From Mucilaginibacter sp. (lineage in GTDB: Bacteria; Bacteroidota; Bacteroidia; Sphingobacteriales; Sphingobacteriaceae), in NCBI RefSeq assembly GCF_028288225.1, contig NZ_JAQBOC010000018.1:62001-126000 (forward strand): a DNA stretch of 64,000 nt. The letters run 5' to 3'. Both the position numbers and the translations under genes were made by a program. This document shows positions 34,573-43,930 of this stretch, piece by piece (the stretch's first letter is position 1; every line of letters starts with the position of its first letter). The notes beneath the pieces are model-generated. The model saw only the letters and a program-made list of their open reading frames with translations, was not told where the DNA came from and did no database searches.

Positions 34573-35439
34573 TCATTTGTTCTTAAAGTTTAAACGTGGC
34601 AAGCTTACTATCACCAATACAAAACCGGCTGTTACCAATTTAAGCAAATTGGCATCAACGCCAAGCTCAAGTGTTATAGCCAATACTAATTGAAATATCA
34701 CAGCGCCACTCAGCACTAAAACCAGGCTTAACCAAACCGAAGTGATCCGGAACCAGTTGATTAGCGTTTCGGCAATAATTACGGAGCCAAGGCCTACTAT
34801 CACTATCCCTATCCCCATGCTGATATCAGTAAAACCCTGGTATTGGCTTATTAAGTAACCGCTTACTGCTGTCAAGGCATTGGCTAAAGCCAGACCGGTT
34901 ATCTTCATTCTGTCGGTATTTACACCCAATGCGCGGATCATTGATTCGCTGTTGCCTGTTGCCCTCATGGCAATGCCAAAATCTGTTTTAAGCAGGTAAC
35001 CTATCAATAAGATAATTACTATAACGAAGATTGATATTATCCAAAAAGTATTGTGGTTCGGGTCGGCGCTTATGCTTAACAAGTTAAATAAAGTTGGGAA
35101 ATTATTAAGCGGTAAGTTTGATGTTCCCATTATGGTTAAATTAACCGAGTACAGAGCCGTCATTACCAATATTCCGGCAAGCAGGGCATTTATTTTTAAT
35201 TTGGTATGGATAATACCTGTTAATGCTCCGGCCAAACCGCCTGCAACTATAACTATTGGCAATATAACATACCATGGCTGGTGATGGGTTATCATTACCG
35301 CAGTAACCACAGCGCCTAAAGTATAGCTGCCATCTGTTGTAATATCGGGGATGTTAAAGATCTTCATCGAGATAAAGATCCCCAGCGCCAGCGCTGAAAA
35401 GCAAAGTCCCTGTAATAAAGCGGTAAGGTAAAAATCCAT
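34573..35439 (-). CDS. ABC transporter permease (branched-chain/sugar type)
   Basis: A 288-residue inner-membrane permease of the BPD_transp_2 type with about eight to ten hydrophobic segments. The conserved loop near residue 165 includes ATGNSESMIRALGVNTDRMK. It is encoded directly after the binding protein, with the stop and start sharing one base (TAATG), so the two are translationally coupled. It probably works with the ATPase gene downstream. Alone its family also includes sugar permeases, but the neighbour points to the TrpXYZ-like set. Confidence 0.9.
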   Translation of the reverse strand: MDFYLTALLQGLCFSALALGIFISMKIFNIPDITTDGSYTLGAVVTAVMITHHQPWYVILPIVIVAGGLAGALTGIIHTKLKINALLAGILVMTALYSVNLTIMGTSNLPLNNFPTLFNLLSISADPNHNTFWIISIFVIVIILLIGYLLKTDFGIAMRATGNSESMIRALGVNTDRMKITGLALANALTAVSGYLISQYQGFTDISMGIGIVIVGLGSVIIAETLINWFRITSVWLSLVLVLSGAVIFQLVLAITLELGVDANLLKLVTAGFVLVIVSLPRLNFKNK

Positions 35440-36404
35440 TATTTAACAGCTTCGAAATTTGGAGGAACGGTTATATGATATTTTTTAGCCGCCGCAACAT
35501 TATATACCCTTCGCCTTACTTTCACCATTTCGGACTGCAAGCCTGCTGTGCTATGTGTTTTTAAAAATTGTGCCGCCTGCTCACCTGCCTGGTATCCCCA
35601 TTGATAAATATCAGCGCCAAATGCTGCTACAGCGCCGCGTTGCACGAGCCCGGCCTCGCTGGTAAATATGGGTACATTTTGCTGATCGCAGCTTTTTAAT
35701 ATAGTTTCAAACGAAGCAAATACGCTGTTATCCGGGTTAGCAAAAAAGGCATCAATATTTTTGCCGAGCAATGATTTTGTTACCAATTGTGCCTCTGCCG
35801 ATGAATTCAAAGGCAATGCTACCAAAGTAATATTTAATTTATCAGCATCTGCCTGGATCCGCTTTTTGGCATCCACAGACTGTGGCTCTGATTGATTGTA
35901 GATCATCCCGACAACCAGCTTGCCTGCTTTTGGCTTTATGAAATTAGGAATGTTTGAAAACGAAGTATCTATATAATTCAGGTCTTCAACTGCCCCAAAC
36001 AAATTAGCCTGCCCTTTACCGTCTGCACCTTCCATGTTCATCAGCTTTACAGTTGGCGAAACCATCATAAAAATAGGAATGGTTTTAGTTTTTTGTGCTG
36101 CAGTTATTGACGATAAGGTAGTGCAGGTGGCCATCAGGTCAACTTTTTTTGATACAAAAAAATTCACTATCTGGGTTAAGGTGGGGATACTTCCCTGCGC
36201 ATTGCGGTACGCTAACTTTATATTTTTGCCATCCTCAAAGCCATTTTTCTTCAAAGCATCAATAAATCCAGTTTTTGCCGGGGCGATGGAGGCATCCTGG
36301 AAAGCATCAACAAAACCGATAACCGGCAGATCTTTTTTACCCAAACCACATGATGTTATTACAATTATTATAGAAACTAAAGAAAAGTATTTAAGATGCT
36401 TCAT
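35439..36404 (-). CDS. ABC transporter substrate-binding protein (TrpX-like)
   Basis: A 321-residue lipoprotein-type binding protein: the signal ends in VITSCG (lipid cysteine near residue 19). The fold is the periplasmic-binding-protein type of the DUF534/ABC-sub-bind group, with VIGFVDAFQDASI and NAQGSIPTLTQIVNFF near the N terminus. These proteins bind aromatic amino acids or similar ligands. It is the first gene of the minus-strand transporter operon. A one-mismatch -7 box (36409-36416) lies 4 bases before its ATG, predicting a nearly leaderless transcript. Confidence 0.88.
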   Translation of the reverse strand: MKHLKYFSLVSIIIVITSCGLGKKDLPVIGFVDAFQDASIAPAKTGFIDALKKNGFEDGKNIKLAYRNAQGSIPTLTQIVNFFVSKKVDLMATCTTLSSITAAQKTKTIPIFMMVSPTVKLMNMEGADGKGQANLFGAVEDLNYIDTSFSNIPNFIKPKAGKLVVGMIYNQSEPQSVDAKKRIQADADKLNITLVALPLNSSAEAQLVTKSLLGKNIDAFFANPDNSVFASFETILKSCDQQNVPIFTSEAGLVQRGAVAAFGADIYQWGYQAGEQAAQFLKTHSTAGLQSEMVKVRRRVYNVAAAKKYHITVPPNFEAVK

Positions 36405-36429
36405 GGCACTAAGGTAAGTATTTTGAGGA

Positions 36430-36608
36430 TAAAGCTAAAAGCAGAAAGGTTAAAGCTGAAAGCCAAAAGCAGAAAGCAAAAAGTCCAAAGCTTTTTGCTT
36501 TCTGCCTTGAGCTTTTCGCTTACTCTGAACGGAAAATCCTACCGCAGAATATCCAAAGCTTTTTGCTTTCAGCCGTAAGCTTTTCGCTTTTTCACCTCAA
36601 AAACGTAA
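36430..36608. repeat. Inverted repeat of AAAGCTTTTTGC words
   Basis: CAGAAAGCAAAAAG (36470-36483) and CTTTTTGCTTTCTG (36491-36504) form a perfect 14-bp stem with a 7-base loop. Further AAAGC-rich words lie on the left (36431-36469), and a second CCAAAGCTTTTTGCTTTC copy occurs on the right (36551-36568). The unit sits between divergent genes. Confidence 0.75.
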
Positions 36609-36620
36609 TTTAGCCCCTGC

Positions 36621-37766
36621 ATGACACCTATCATCTCTAAATTGCCCCAGACAGGGACAACCATTTTTACCTTAATGTCGGCTTTGGCAAATGAAGTCGG
36701 AGCTATAAACCTGTCCCAGGGTTTTCCTGATTTTAATACCTCGCCCGAATTAATACAACTGGTAAATACCGCCATGACTGACGGGCACAACCAATACGCC
36801 CCCATGCCCGGTGTAATGGCCCTGCGCGAGCAGATAGCTCAAAAAACAGAAAAGCTTTATGGTGCCATTTACAACCCGGATACAGAAATCACCATTACCG
36901 CTGGTGGTACACAAGCTATTTTTACAGCAATAACTTCAGTAATAAACCCCAATGATGAGGTTATAATTTTTGAACCTGCATTTGATTGCTATGCCCCTGC
37001 CATTAAGCTGATGGGCGGTATAGTTAAATCATTAGAGCTTGCCCCACCTGATTACCGCATTCCCTGGGATATGGTAAGAAGGCTGATCAATAACAAAACA
37101 AGGATGATAATCCTTAATACGCCGCATAACCCTACTGCTACTATACTGCAAAAAGAAGATATTGATGAGTTGAGCGCGATAGTAAAAAACCAGGATATCC
37201 TGATATTGAGCGATGAGGTTTATGAGCATTTAATATATGATGGCGAAACACATCATAGCATGGCCCGCTATCCCGAATTGCGGTGTCGCAGCTTTATTGT
37301 AGCCTCATTCGGTAAGCCATTCCATGCAACCGGCTGGAAAGTAGGTTATTGCATGGCTCCCGCTTTTTTAATGCAGGAATTCAGGAAAGTTCACCAGTTT
37401 TTGGTGTTCAGCGTTAATGCACCGATACAATACGCCATAGCGGAATATTTGAAGGATGAAAATACATATTTATCATTGCCAGATTTTTTCCAGCAAAAGC
37501 GCGATCATTTTCGTAAAGGGCTGGAACAAACCCGGTTTCAGCTACTGCCATGTTATGGATCGTACTTTCAATCGGTAACATTTAATAATATAACAGACCA
37601 AAAAGACAGCGACTTTGCGTTGTACATAACAAAAGAGATTGGGGTGGCATCAATCCCGACCTCAGTGTTTTATACACAAGGTACAGACCATCATGTTTTA
37701 CGGTTTTGTTTTGCGAAAAGGCAAGAAACGCTGGATAAAGCCGTTGATAGATTGTTAAAGATTTGA
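36621..37766 (+). CDS. Methionine aminotransferase (KAT/YbdL type)
   Basis: A 381-residue PLP-dependent class I aminotransferase. YbdL-type enzymes use methionine or glutamine and 2-oxo acids such as 4-methylthio-2-oxobutanoate. It has INLSQGFPDFN near residue 30, TAGGTQAIF, LNTPHNPTA, LSDEVYEHL and the PLP-lysine loop SFGKPFHATGWKVGY. It is followed 111 bases downstream by an omega-amidase gene on the same strand. Glutamine transaminase and omega-amidase commonly work as a pair in methionine salvage. A one-mismatch -7 box lies 7 bases before the ATG. Confidence 0.9.
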   Translation: MTPIISKLPQTGTTIFTLMSALANEVGAINLSQGFPDFNTSPELIQLVNTAMTDGHNQYAPMPGVMALREQIAQKTEKLYGAIYNPDTEITITAGGTQAIFTAITSVINPNDEVIIFEPAFDCYAPAIKLMGGIVKSLELAPPDYRIPWDMVRRLINNKTRMIILNTPHNPTATILQKEDIDELSAIVKNQDILILSDEVYEHLIYDGETHHSMARYPELRCRSFIVASFGKPFHATGWKVGYCMAPAFLMQEFRKVHQFLVFSVNAPIQYAIAEYLKDENTYLSLPDFFQQKRDHFRKGLEQTRFQLLPCYGSYFQSVTFNNITDQKDSDFALYITKEIGVASIPTSVFYTQGTDHHVLRFCFAKRQETLDKAVDRLLKI

Positions 37767-37769
37767 TTT

Positions 37770-37870
37770 TAGACCATGGTCGATAGTCCATGGTCGATGG
37801 TAAATTCTTAACGTTCTATAATTTTTTAATTACTAACTGCCATGGACTATTGACCATGGACTATCGACTA
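37770..37870. repeat. Inverted repeat of CCATGGTCGAT words
   Basis: The left arm has ACCATGGTCGATAGTCCATG and another CATGGTCGATGG (37772-37801). The right arm has CCATGGACTATTGACC and CATGGACTATCGAC (37842-37868). The gap between aminotransferase and omega-amidase thus folds into a long imperfect hairpin. Confidence 0.75.
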
Positions 37871-37877
37871 ACTGCTT

Positions 37878-38690
37878 ATGGATAATCTTAAAATCACCGT
37901 ATTCCAGGGGTATTTGTTTTGGGAAAATATTGATAAGAACCTGCAGAACATTGCGCTGCGTTTATCCAATATCCGCGAAAAAACAAACCTCATTATTTTA
38001 CCCGAAATGTTTAATACCGGTTTTTCTATGGAAGCAGAGAAGCTGGCTGAACCCATGGGTGGTAAAACAATGAAATGGATGCATAAAATTGCTAACCAGT
38101 ATGGATGTGTTATAACAGGTAGCCTGATTATTAAAGAAAATGATAAATTTTATAACCGTTTAATATGGATGCGCCCGGATGGAACCTACGAATATTATGA
38201 TAAACGGCACCTTTTTGCATTAGGCAAAGAGCATCAAACATATACTCCCGGCAATAAAAAATTAATAGTTGAACTAAACGGCTGGAATATTTGCCCGATG
38301 ATTTGTTACGACCTGCGTTTTCCGGTTTGGATGCGCAACGTTAATACCGAATACGACCTGCTGCTGATAGTAGCCAACTGGCCAGAGCGCCGAATTGCAC
38401 ATTGGCGCGCACTTATCCTGGCACGCGCAATTGAGAACCAGGCCTACGTAATTGGTGTTAATAGAGTTGGGCACGATGGCAACGAAGTTTACCACTCCGG
38501 CGATTCAACCTGTATTGATCCTAATGGTAATGTGGTTTACTACAAACGCGATGAAGAAGACATGTACACATTCACTATAATTGCTGACGAGGTAAAGAAA
38601 ACACGGCGTGCGTTGCCTTTTTTAAAGGATATGGATGAGTTTAAAGTAATGACCGGGATTCCATCGAAAGAGGCCGCCACAAAAGATTAG
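37878..38690 (+). CDS. Omega-amidase, nitrilase superfamily
   Basis: A 270-residue carbon-nitrogen hydrolase. The catalytic Glu-Lys-Cys triad is visible: E in IILPEMFNTGFS, K in YYDKRHLF and C in ICPMICYDLRFPVW. It hydrolyses the omega-amide of alpha-ketoglutaramate or ketosuccinamate and pairs with the upstream glutamine/methionine aminotransferase. Length and motifs are those of YafV/Nit2-type enzymes. It is cytoplasmic, with no signal peptide. The ATG follows an inverted word repeat and may be translated from its own promoter or the aminotransferase transcript. Confidence 0.92.
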   Translation: MDNLKITVFQGYLFWENIDKNLQNIALRLSNIREKTNLIILPEMFNTGFSMEAEKLAEPMGGKTMKWMHKIANQYGCVITGSLIIKENDKFYNRLIWMRPDGTYEYYDKRHLFALGKEHQTYTPGNKKLIVELNGWNICPMICYDLRFPVWMRNVNTEYDLLLIVANWPERRIAHWRALILARAIENQAYVIGVNRVGHDGNEVYHSGDSTCIDPNGNVVYYKRDEEDMYTFTIIADEVKKTRRALPFLKDMDEFKVMTGIPSKEAATKD

Positions 38691-38987
38691 CAGCGAATTT
38701 AAATAATATTGGGGCTTTATGATCTTCGCGCCTTCTTAGTGAACTCAGGTTTATTTTACCACGCAGTTCACTAAAAAGGCACAGCGTAACACGGAGTTTA
38801 TCCAAAATTTAATTTTGTTAGGTCCTCAGCATTTTATTTCTGAGATAGCCTCTTTTTTCATTTTACGAATCAGTAAAATTCTGCCCATTCAAAATTTCAA
38901 TTCGGATAGTTATTCTGAAAATTCTTAATTCTGTGAATTCTGATTCAGACAATATATCTTTACCCCCTAATAATCATCATTATTCCA
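38691..38987. other. 297-base gap upstream of the GH92 gene
   Basis: No gene is seen. It contains an 18-base near-perfect inverted pair around TTAGTGAACT (38736-38745) and AGTTCACTAA (38765-38774), with flanking GCCTT/AAGGC extensions. Further right are repeated AATTCTG-like words (38890-38945). A one-mismatch promoter box TATCTTTA lies at 38955-38962 before the GH92 ATG. Confidence 0.55.
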
Positions 38988-41900
38988 ATGAAGCTTTTAT
39001 CCCGCAGCGTCCTGTCGTTTTGTTTTGTTTCACTTTTCGCGCTTTCTTTATCTGCCCAAAAGAAAAAAGATTACACAAAATATGTGAACCCTTTTATTGG
39101 TACAGGCGGTCATGGGCATACCTATCCGGGGGCCGTTGTCCCTTTTGGTATGGTACAGCTAAGTCCTGATACCCGCTTAACCGGCTGGGATGGCTGTTCG
39201 GGCTATTATTATACAGATACCACTGTTTATGGTTTTTCGCACACGCATTTAAGCGGTACAGGTATTGCAGATTATTGCGATGTGCTGTTTATGCCAACCA
39301 CCGGGGAACCAAAGTTTAAAAACACCGAATACCTGTCGGGATTCAAAAAGAAAAACGAGGTAGCTACCCCTGGCTATTATAAAACCCATTTGGATAAGTA
39401 TGATATAGACGTTGAGCTTACGGCCAGTACCCGTGTGGGAGTGCATAAATATAATTTCCCTTCAACTAAAGAGGCCAATATCATCATCGACCTGCAGCAT
39501 CGCGACAAGGTGCTCGATTCATGGATAGAGGTGGTGAATGATCACGAGATCCGGGGTTACCGGCGATCAAGCTCATGGGCTACAGATCAGTCTTTATATT
39601 TTTACGCAAAATTTTCAAAGCCGTTTAAAACCTATGGAATAGCAAGTGACGATCAGTTGCAGCAAGGAAAAAATAAGGTCCAGGGGGGAAACATAAAGAT
39701 GTATCTCCGGTTTGATAACCCCGGCGAAGTAATCGCGAAAGTAGGGATCTCGTCAGTAAGTGCTGAAGGAGCTCTGAAAAACCTGGATACCGAAGTACCT
39801 GATTTCGATTTCAAAAAAGTTCAGCGGGATGCAAAAGCGCTTTGGATAGATCAATTGGCAAAAATAGAGGTTGAGGGTGGTGCCCCCAGCGCATCGGCAC
39901 AACAGGTTCCACAAAACACACAGGATCCCAATATAGGTTATGACAGCCGTACCAGTGCCCGCAAACTACCGCAGGCACAGAAAAAACAGCCTGTAATTGA
40001 TTATGTAAAACAAAAGCACACCATATTTTATACGGCGTTATACCATGCCATGCTTGCGCCAAACGTTTACAGCGATGTCGACGGGCAATACCGTGGTATG
40101 GATCAAAAGGTTCACAAAGCTGATGGCTTTAATTACTACACTGTATTTTCTTTGTGGGATACTTACCGCGCCGAAGACCCGTTGCTTAACCTGATAGACC
40201 GCAAACGCACGCTCGACTTTATAAAATCCTTTTTGGCAATGTACGAGCAGGGTGGCCTGCTGCCTATCTGGCCGCTTGCATCAAACGAAACCTATTGTAT
40301 GGTGGGTAATCACTCCATCCCGGTAATTGTTGATGCTTATGCAAAAGGCATCCGCGATTTTAATGCAGAAGAAGCATTCACGGCCATGAAAGCTGCCGTA
40401 AACCGTAACCAGTTCGGGCTGGATTCGTACCGTAAAAATGGGGTAGTGCTTTCTGATGATGAGCACGAATCGGTTTCAAAAACGCTGGAATATGCTTTTG
40501 ACGATTGGTGTATTGCTCAAATGGCAAAAATGCTGAACAAGCCACAGGACTATACCGAATTTATTAAACGTGCCCAGTACTGGAAAAACAACTTTAATGA
40601 TCAGAATGGCTTTATGCAGGCCCGGGCAAACGGTGGCTGGTATACCCCTTTTGAGCCTACTGAGATCAATAATAACTATACCGAAGGCAACTCGTGGCAA
40701 TACTCATTTTTAGCGCCGCAGGATGTTGAAAGCCTTGCAAACCGTATGGGCGGCAAAGCAGCTTTTGAATCCAAGCTGGATGAATTGTTTACTACAGATT
40801 CAAAACTTAGCGGCCGCCAGCAGGATGATGTGAGCGGTTTAATTGGCCAGTATGCACATGGTAATGAGCCAAGCCACCACATGGCTTACCTGTATAACTT
40901 TACGGACGCACCCGAAAAGACCCAGCTATACATAAGCCGGATTTTGCGCGAGGAATACAGCGATAAGCCCGACGGCTTATCCGGCAATGAAGATTGCGGG
41001 CAGATGTCGGCCTGGTATGTGATGAGCTCTTTAGGGATCTATAACATAGCACCGGGACAACAACAGTTTCAAATTGGCATCCCGCAATTTGATAAGGCAG
41101 TCATCAACCTGGAGAACGGTAAAAAATTCACCATTACCAACCCGGGGGCAAACGTAAGCCGTGCCAATATTTATTTGCAGGGCATGAGCCTGAATAAAAA
41201 ATCACACAATAAGCTTTACCTTGATTATGCTGATATTGCCAACGGCGGCGATTTTGAAGTACTTACCGGCAAGCTGCCAAACAGTATTTTTGTGCAGGGT
41301 CTTGAAAAACCAACGTCAAAAATCACTGATAGCCTGATCATATCTGATCCGTATATTATTGCGCCATCCAAAACATTTAAACAGCCTATGCGGGTTGAAA
41401 TAAAATGCGCCGATAAAAACGCGAAGATCTTTTACACAACTGAGGGCACCGTTCCTACTGCTAATTCCACCCTGTACACCGGGCCTTTGGAGGTTTCATC
41501 AAATGCTACCATAAAAGCGATAGCTCTTGAAGGCAGCAAGTCAAGCTTTGCTGTTACAGGTACATTTAACAAAATAAGGGATGATATTAAACTAACCCTT
41601 GTTAACAAATACCTGCCAAACTATGCCGACCAGGGCGATAATACCCTTATAAACGGCATCCGCGGCAAAGCCAACTGGCGCCTGGGCAACTGGCAGGGCT
41701 ATCAGAATAATGATGTTGTAGCCATAATTGACCTGCAGCAGGTTAAACCCGTTAAACAGGTGACGTTCGGCGCCCTGCAGGATAGCCGCTCATGGATCGT
41801 GTTCCCGAAACAGGTTGAATATTATACCTCAAATGATGGTGTAAACTACAAGCTGGCAGCTACCGTAAACACAAAAGTGGATGTTAAAGATTTGGAAGTA

Positions 41901-42044
41901 CAAACCCAGGACTTTGTTGCTCCGTTAAACACCAGCACTCGGTTTATCAAAGTAATAGCCAAACAATATGGCCCGCTCCCCGACTGGCACGAAAGCAAAG
42001 GCAGCCCATCGTATATTTTTGCGGATGAGATAGTGGTGGAGTGA
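38988..42044 (+). CDS. GH92 alpha-mannosidase with C-terminal CHB/F5-8 domains
   Basis: A 1018-residue secreted calcium-dependent exo-alpha-mannosidase, with signal peptide (LSLSAQ). The GH92 core runs to about residue 740. It has NPFIGTGGHGHTYPGAVVPFGMVQLSPDT at the N terminus (fragment quoted in parts), FSHTHLSGTG, and late GNEPSHHMAYLY and NEDCGQMSAW, which carry catalytic acids. Residues ~760-860 look like a chitobiase-type C-terminal domain (IFYTTEGTVPTANSTLYTG). The last ~140 look like an F5/8 C domain ending IFADEIVVE. It removes mannose from N-glycans or mannans. No SusC/SusD genes are in the window. Confidence 0.92.
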   Translation: MKLLSRSVLSFCFVSLFALSLSAQKKKDYTKYVNPFIGTGGHGHTYPGAVVPFGMVQLSPDTRLTGWDGCSGYYYTDTTVYGFSHTHLSGTGIADYCDVLFMPTTGEPKFKNTEYLSGFKKKNEVATPGYYKTHLDKYDIDVELTASTRVGVHKYNFPSTKEANIIIDLQHRDKVLDSWIEVVNDHEIRGYRRSSSWATDQSLYFYAKFSKPFKTYGIASDDQLQQGKNKVQGGNIKMYLRFDNPGEVIAKVGISSVSAEGALKNLDTEVPDFDFKKVQRDAKALWIDQLAKIEVEGGAPSASAQQVPQNTQDPNIGYDSRTSARKLPQAQKKQPVIDYVKQKHTIFYTALYHAMLAPNVYSDVDGQYRGMDQKVHKADGFNYYTVFSLWDTYRAEDPLLNLIDRKRTLDFIKSFLAMYEQGGLLPIWPLASNETYCMVGNHSIPVIVDAYAKGIRDFNAEEAFTAMKAAVNRNQFGLDSYRKNGVVLSDDEHESVSKTLEYAFDDWCIAQMAKMLNKPQDYTEFIKRAQYWKNNFNDQNGFMQARANGGWYTPFEPTEINNNYTEGNSWQYSFLAPQDVESLANRMGGKAAFESKLDELFTTDSKLSGRQQDDVSGLIGQYAHGNEPSHHMAYLYNFTDAPEKTQLYISRILREEYSDKPDGLSGNEDCGQMSAWYVMSSLGIYNIAPGQQQFQIGIPQFDKAVINLENGKKFTITNPGANVSRANIYLQGMSLNKKSHNKLYLDYADIANGGDFEVLTGKLPNSIFVQGLEKPTSKITDSLIISDPYIIAPSKTFKQPMRVEIKCADKNAKIFYTTEGTVPTANSTLYTGPLEVSSNATIKAIALEGSKSSFAVTGTFNKIRDDIKLTLVNKYLPNYADQGDNTLINGIRGKANWRLGNWQGYQNNDVVAIIDLQQVKPVKQVTFGALQDSRSWIVFPKQVEYYTSNDGVNYKLAATVNTKVDVKDLEVQTQDFVAPLNTSTRFIKVIAKQYGPLPDWHESKGSPSYIFADEIVVE

Positions 42045-42104
42045 TCAGAGGTTGGAGATTAGAGACTAGGATTAACAACTTTATAACCTAATTTACGATA
42101 TAAA

Positions 42105-42788
42105 ATGCGCCATTACGGAATGCCATATGATAGCACGATAGGTGTTGCACCGATATGGGGAGTTATATCATTTTTTATTCTTCTTTACATTGTGTTCAGA
42201 GTTTGGTGGCAATTAAAGAGGGATAAAAAGAAAGTCATTGAAAGTAATACTCTCAAAAAAAGCATAGGAAAAGCGAAGGCTATGTTATTTTTTCATGAAG
42301 ATGATTTTTGCCAAATAGAGCTTTTGGTAAATGAGAACCAGAAATATATTCAATCACAATGCGAAAAAATACAGGAATCATCTGAAAAAAATTTTAACGG
42401 TATAGGTTATACAGATGTTTCTATACGCGATGATATCCGTGTTGAATTAAATACGAAACAAATACTAACAGACGATTTTGAAAATTTGCTTTTCCATTTT
42501 GGTTTTTCAAAAGCTTCAAAAGTTATAACAGGTTATGGACAAAGTTATAGAATACCCGCCCCTAATACTATCGGTTTCGGCAAGGATTATGCTGCGATAT
42601 ATTTCAGATTTGAAGGAAATATAATAACAAAAATATGGCTGACCCAACCTTGGAACATGGAAAACGACAAGCTCACCCTATTTCTAAATGAAGTCGGTAA
42701 AAAATGGGGGCTTTTATTAATCGATTGGGAAGCAACAGAAATTGTTAATTTGTTAGACGAAGATGCAATATTAAATTATTTGTCCTAA
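42105..42788 (+). CDS. Membrane-anchored protein of unknown function
   Basis: A 227-residue orphan. Residues ~17-35 (IWGVISFFILLYIVFRVWW) form one transmembrane segment near the N terminus, and the rest is soluble. I recognise no family. The gene is visibly more AT-rich than its neighbours. It is followed by a short sequence encoding FADEIVVE, the same end as the GH92 protein upstream. That suggests insertion or deletion events at this locus. Confidence 0.65.
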   Translation: MRHYGMPYDSTIGVAPIWGVISFFILLYIVFRVWWQLKRDKKKVIESNTLKKSIGKAKAMLFFHEDDFCQIELLVNENQKYIQSQCEKIQESSEKNFNGIGYTDVSIRDDIRVELNTKQILTDDFENLLFHFGFSKASKVITGYGQSYRIPAPNTIGFGKDYAAIYFRFEGNIITKIWLTQPWNMENDKLTLFLNEVGKKWGLLLIDWEATEIVNLLDEDAILNYLS

Positions 42789-42791
42789 AAT

Positions 42792-42824
42792 CATCCGTTT
42801 GCTGATGAGATTGTGGTTGAGTAA
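42792..42824 (+). pseudogene. Remnant of a second GH92 3' end
   Basis: CAT to TAA reads HPFADEIVVE and stop, matching the C-terminal IFADEIVVE of the GH92 gene that ends at 42044. Only this tail remains. The DNA differs at several positions, so it is not a recent exact copy. Confidence 0.55.
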
Positions 42825-42940
42825 ACCGCTGATTATTTTGATTGAATGATTTGCTAATTTAGCCATCCAATCCTGCGAATCTTTAAATCCTTTAATCGTG
42901 GTTCAAAATCGGTGAAATCACTCTAATATAATCAGTGAAA

Positions 42941-43819
42941 TCACTTCTCCTCTAATAACTTCCTCGCCTCGTCCAATTTCTCCTTCTCCTCCTTTGGCAA
43001 AACCGGGTATTTCAAATCCAGGTCTTTTAAAATTTCCAGTATAATAGTTGAAATAGCCAGCCTGGTGAACCATTTTTTATCGGCAGGAATAATATACCAG
43101 GGGCATTGCTTTGTAGAGGTTTCCTTGATAGCCTTTTCATAAGCCTTCATATAATCACCCCAAAACTCGCGTTCCCGGATGTCTTCTGCCGAAAATTTCC
43201 AGTTCTTTTTCGGGTCTTCAATTCGTTTTAAAAAGCGCTCCTTTTGCTCGTCTTTTGACACATTTAGAAAAAACTTGATAATTATAGTCCCGTTATTAAC
43301 CAGGTGTTTTTCAAATGAACGGATACTTTCATAACGGCGTTCCCAAAACGCATCGTCAACTTCTTTAACCGAATCAATTCCGTGAAGGTGCTCCTTTAGT
43401 AGCAATTCAGGATGCACCTTCGTTATTAGCACATTTTCATAATGCGACCGGTTATGAACGCCGATGCGTCCGCACTCAGGCAAAGCCTTGTAATGCCTCC
43501 ATAAAAAATCATGATCCAGTTCTTCTGCGCTTGGTTGTTTAAAGCTATACACCTCACACCCCTGCGGGTTTAAGCCCGACATGGTATGTGCAATTGCTCC
43601 ATCTTTCCCTGCCGCGTCCATAGCCTGGAATATAATTAGCAAAGAGTACCGGTTATCAGCATATAGTGTTGCAGCCAGATCAAAGGTCTGTTTGATCAGG
43701 TCTTGAAGTACTGGTTCCGCATCTTCCTTTTTAAAACCATCAGAATGTGCCGGATCAAAGTCTTTAAGTGAAAAGTTTTCTCCGTCAGTTATTTTAAATT
43801 TCTTAATTATGTCTTTCAT
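42941..43819 (-). CDS. Polyphosphate kinase 2 family protein
   Basis: A 292-residue cytoplasmic PPK2-type phosphotransferase. Motifs include the Walker-A-like FQAMDAAGKDGAI near residue 75, the RIGVHNRSHYENVL loop and the late EREFWGDYMKAYEKAI. PPK2 enzymes use polyphosphate to make ATP or GTP or to phosphorylate AMP/ADP, and a single-domain protein of this length fits the class I/II types. The ATG at 43819 gives the family N terminus; an upstream in-frame ATG would add 15 atypical residues. The gene is divergent from the PBP1A gene. Confidence 0.9.
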   Translation of the reverse strand: MKDIIKKFKITDGENFSLKDFDPAHSDGFKKEDAEPVLQDLIKQTFDLAATLYADNRYSLLIIFQAMDAAGKDGAIAHTMSGLNPQGCEVYSFKQPSAEELDHDFLWRHYKALPECGRIGVHNRSHYENVLITKVHPELLLKEHLHGIDSVKEVDDAFWERRYESIRSFEKHLVNNGTIIIKFFLNVSKDEQKERFLKRIEDPKKNWKFSAEDIREREFWGDYMKAYEKAIKETSTKQCPWYIIPADKKWFTRLAISTIILEILKDLDLKYPVLPKEEKEKLDEARKLLEEK

Positions 43820-43930
43820 TTTATAAAATTGGTAAATGCAAGTTAACTTAAAATTTACCTCCAAAAATTACGTTGTTAATATTTGTTAAATTGCCTATGA
43901 TTTAGGGCCATTATTTTACATCTTTACCCC

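Noticed and set aside
42870..42940. tRNA-like GGTTCAAAATC segment
   Set aside because: No acceptor, D or anticodon stems can be drawn; it is another word-repeat gap.
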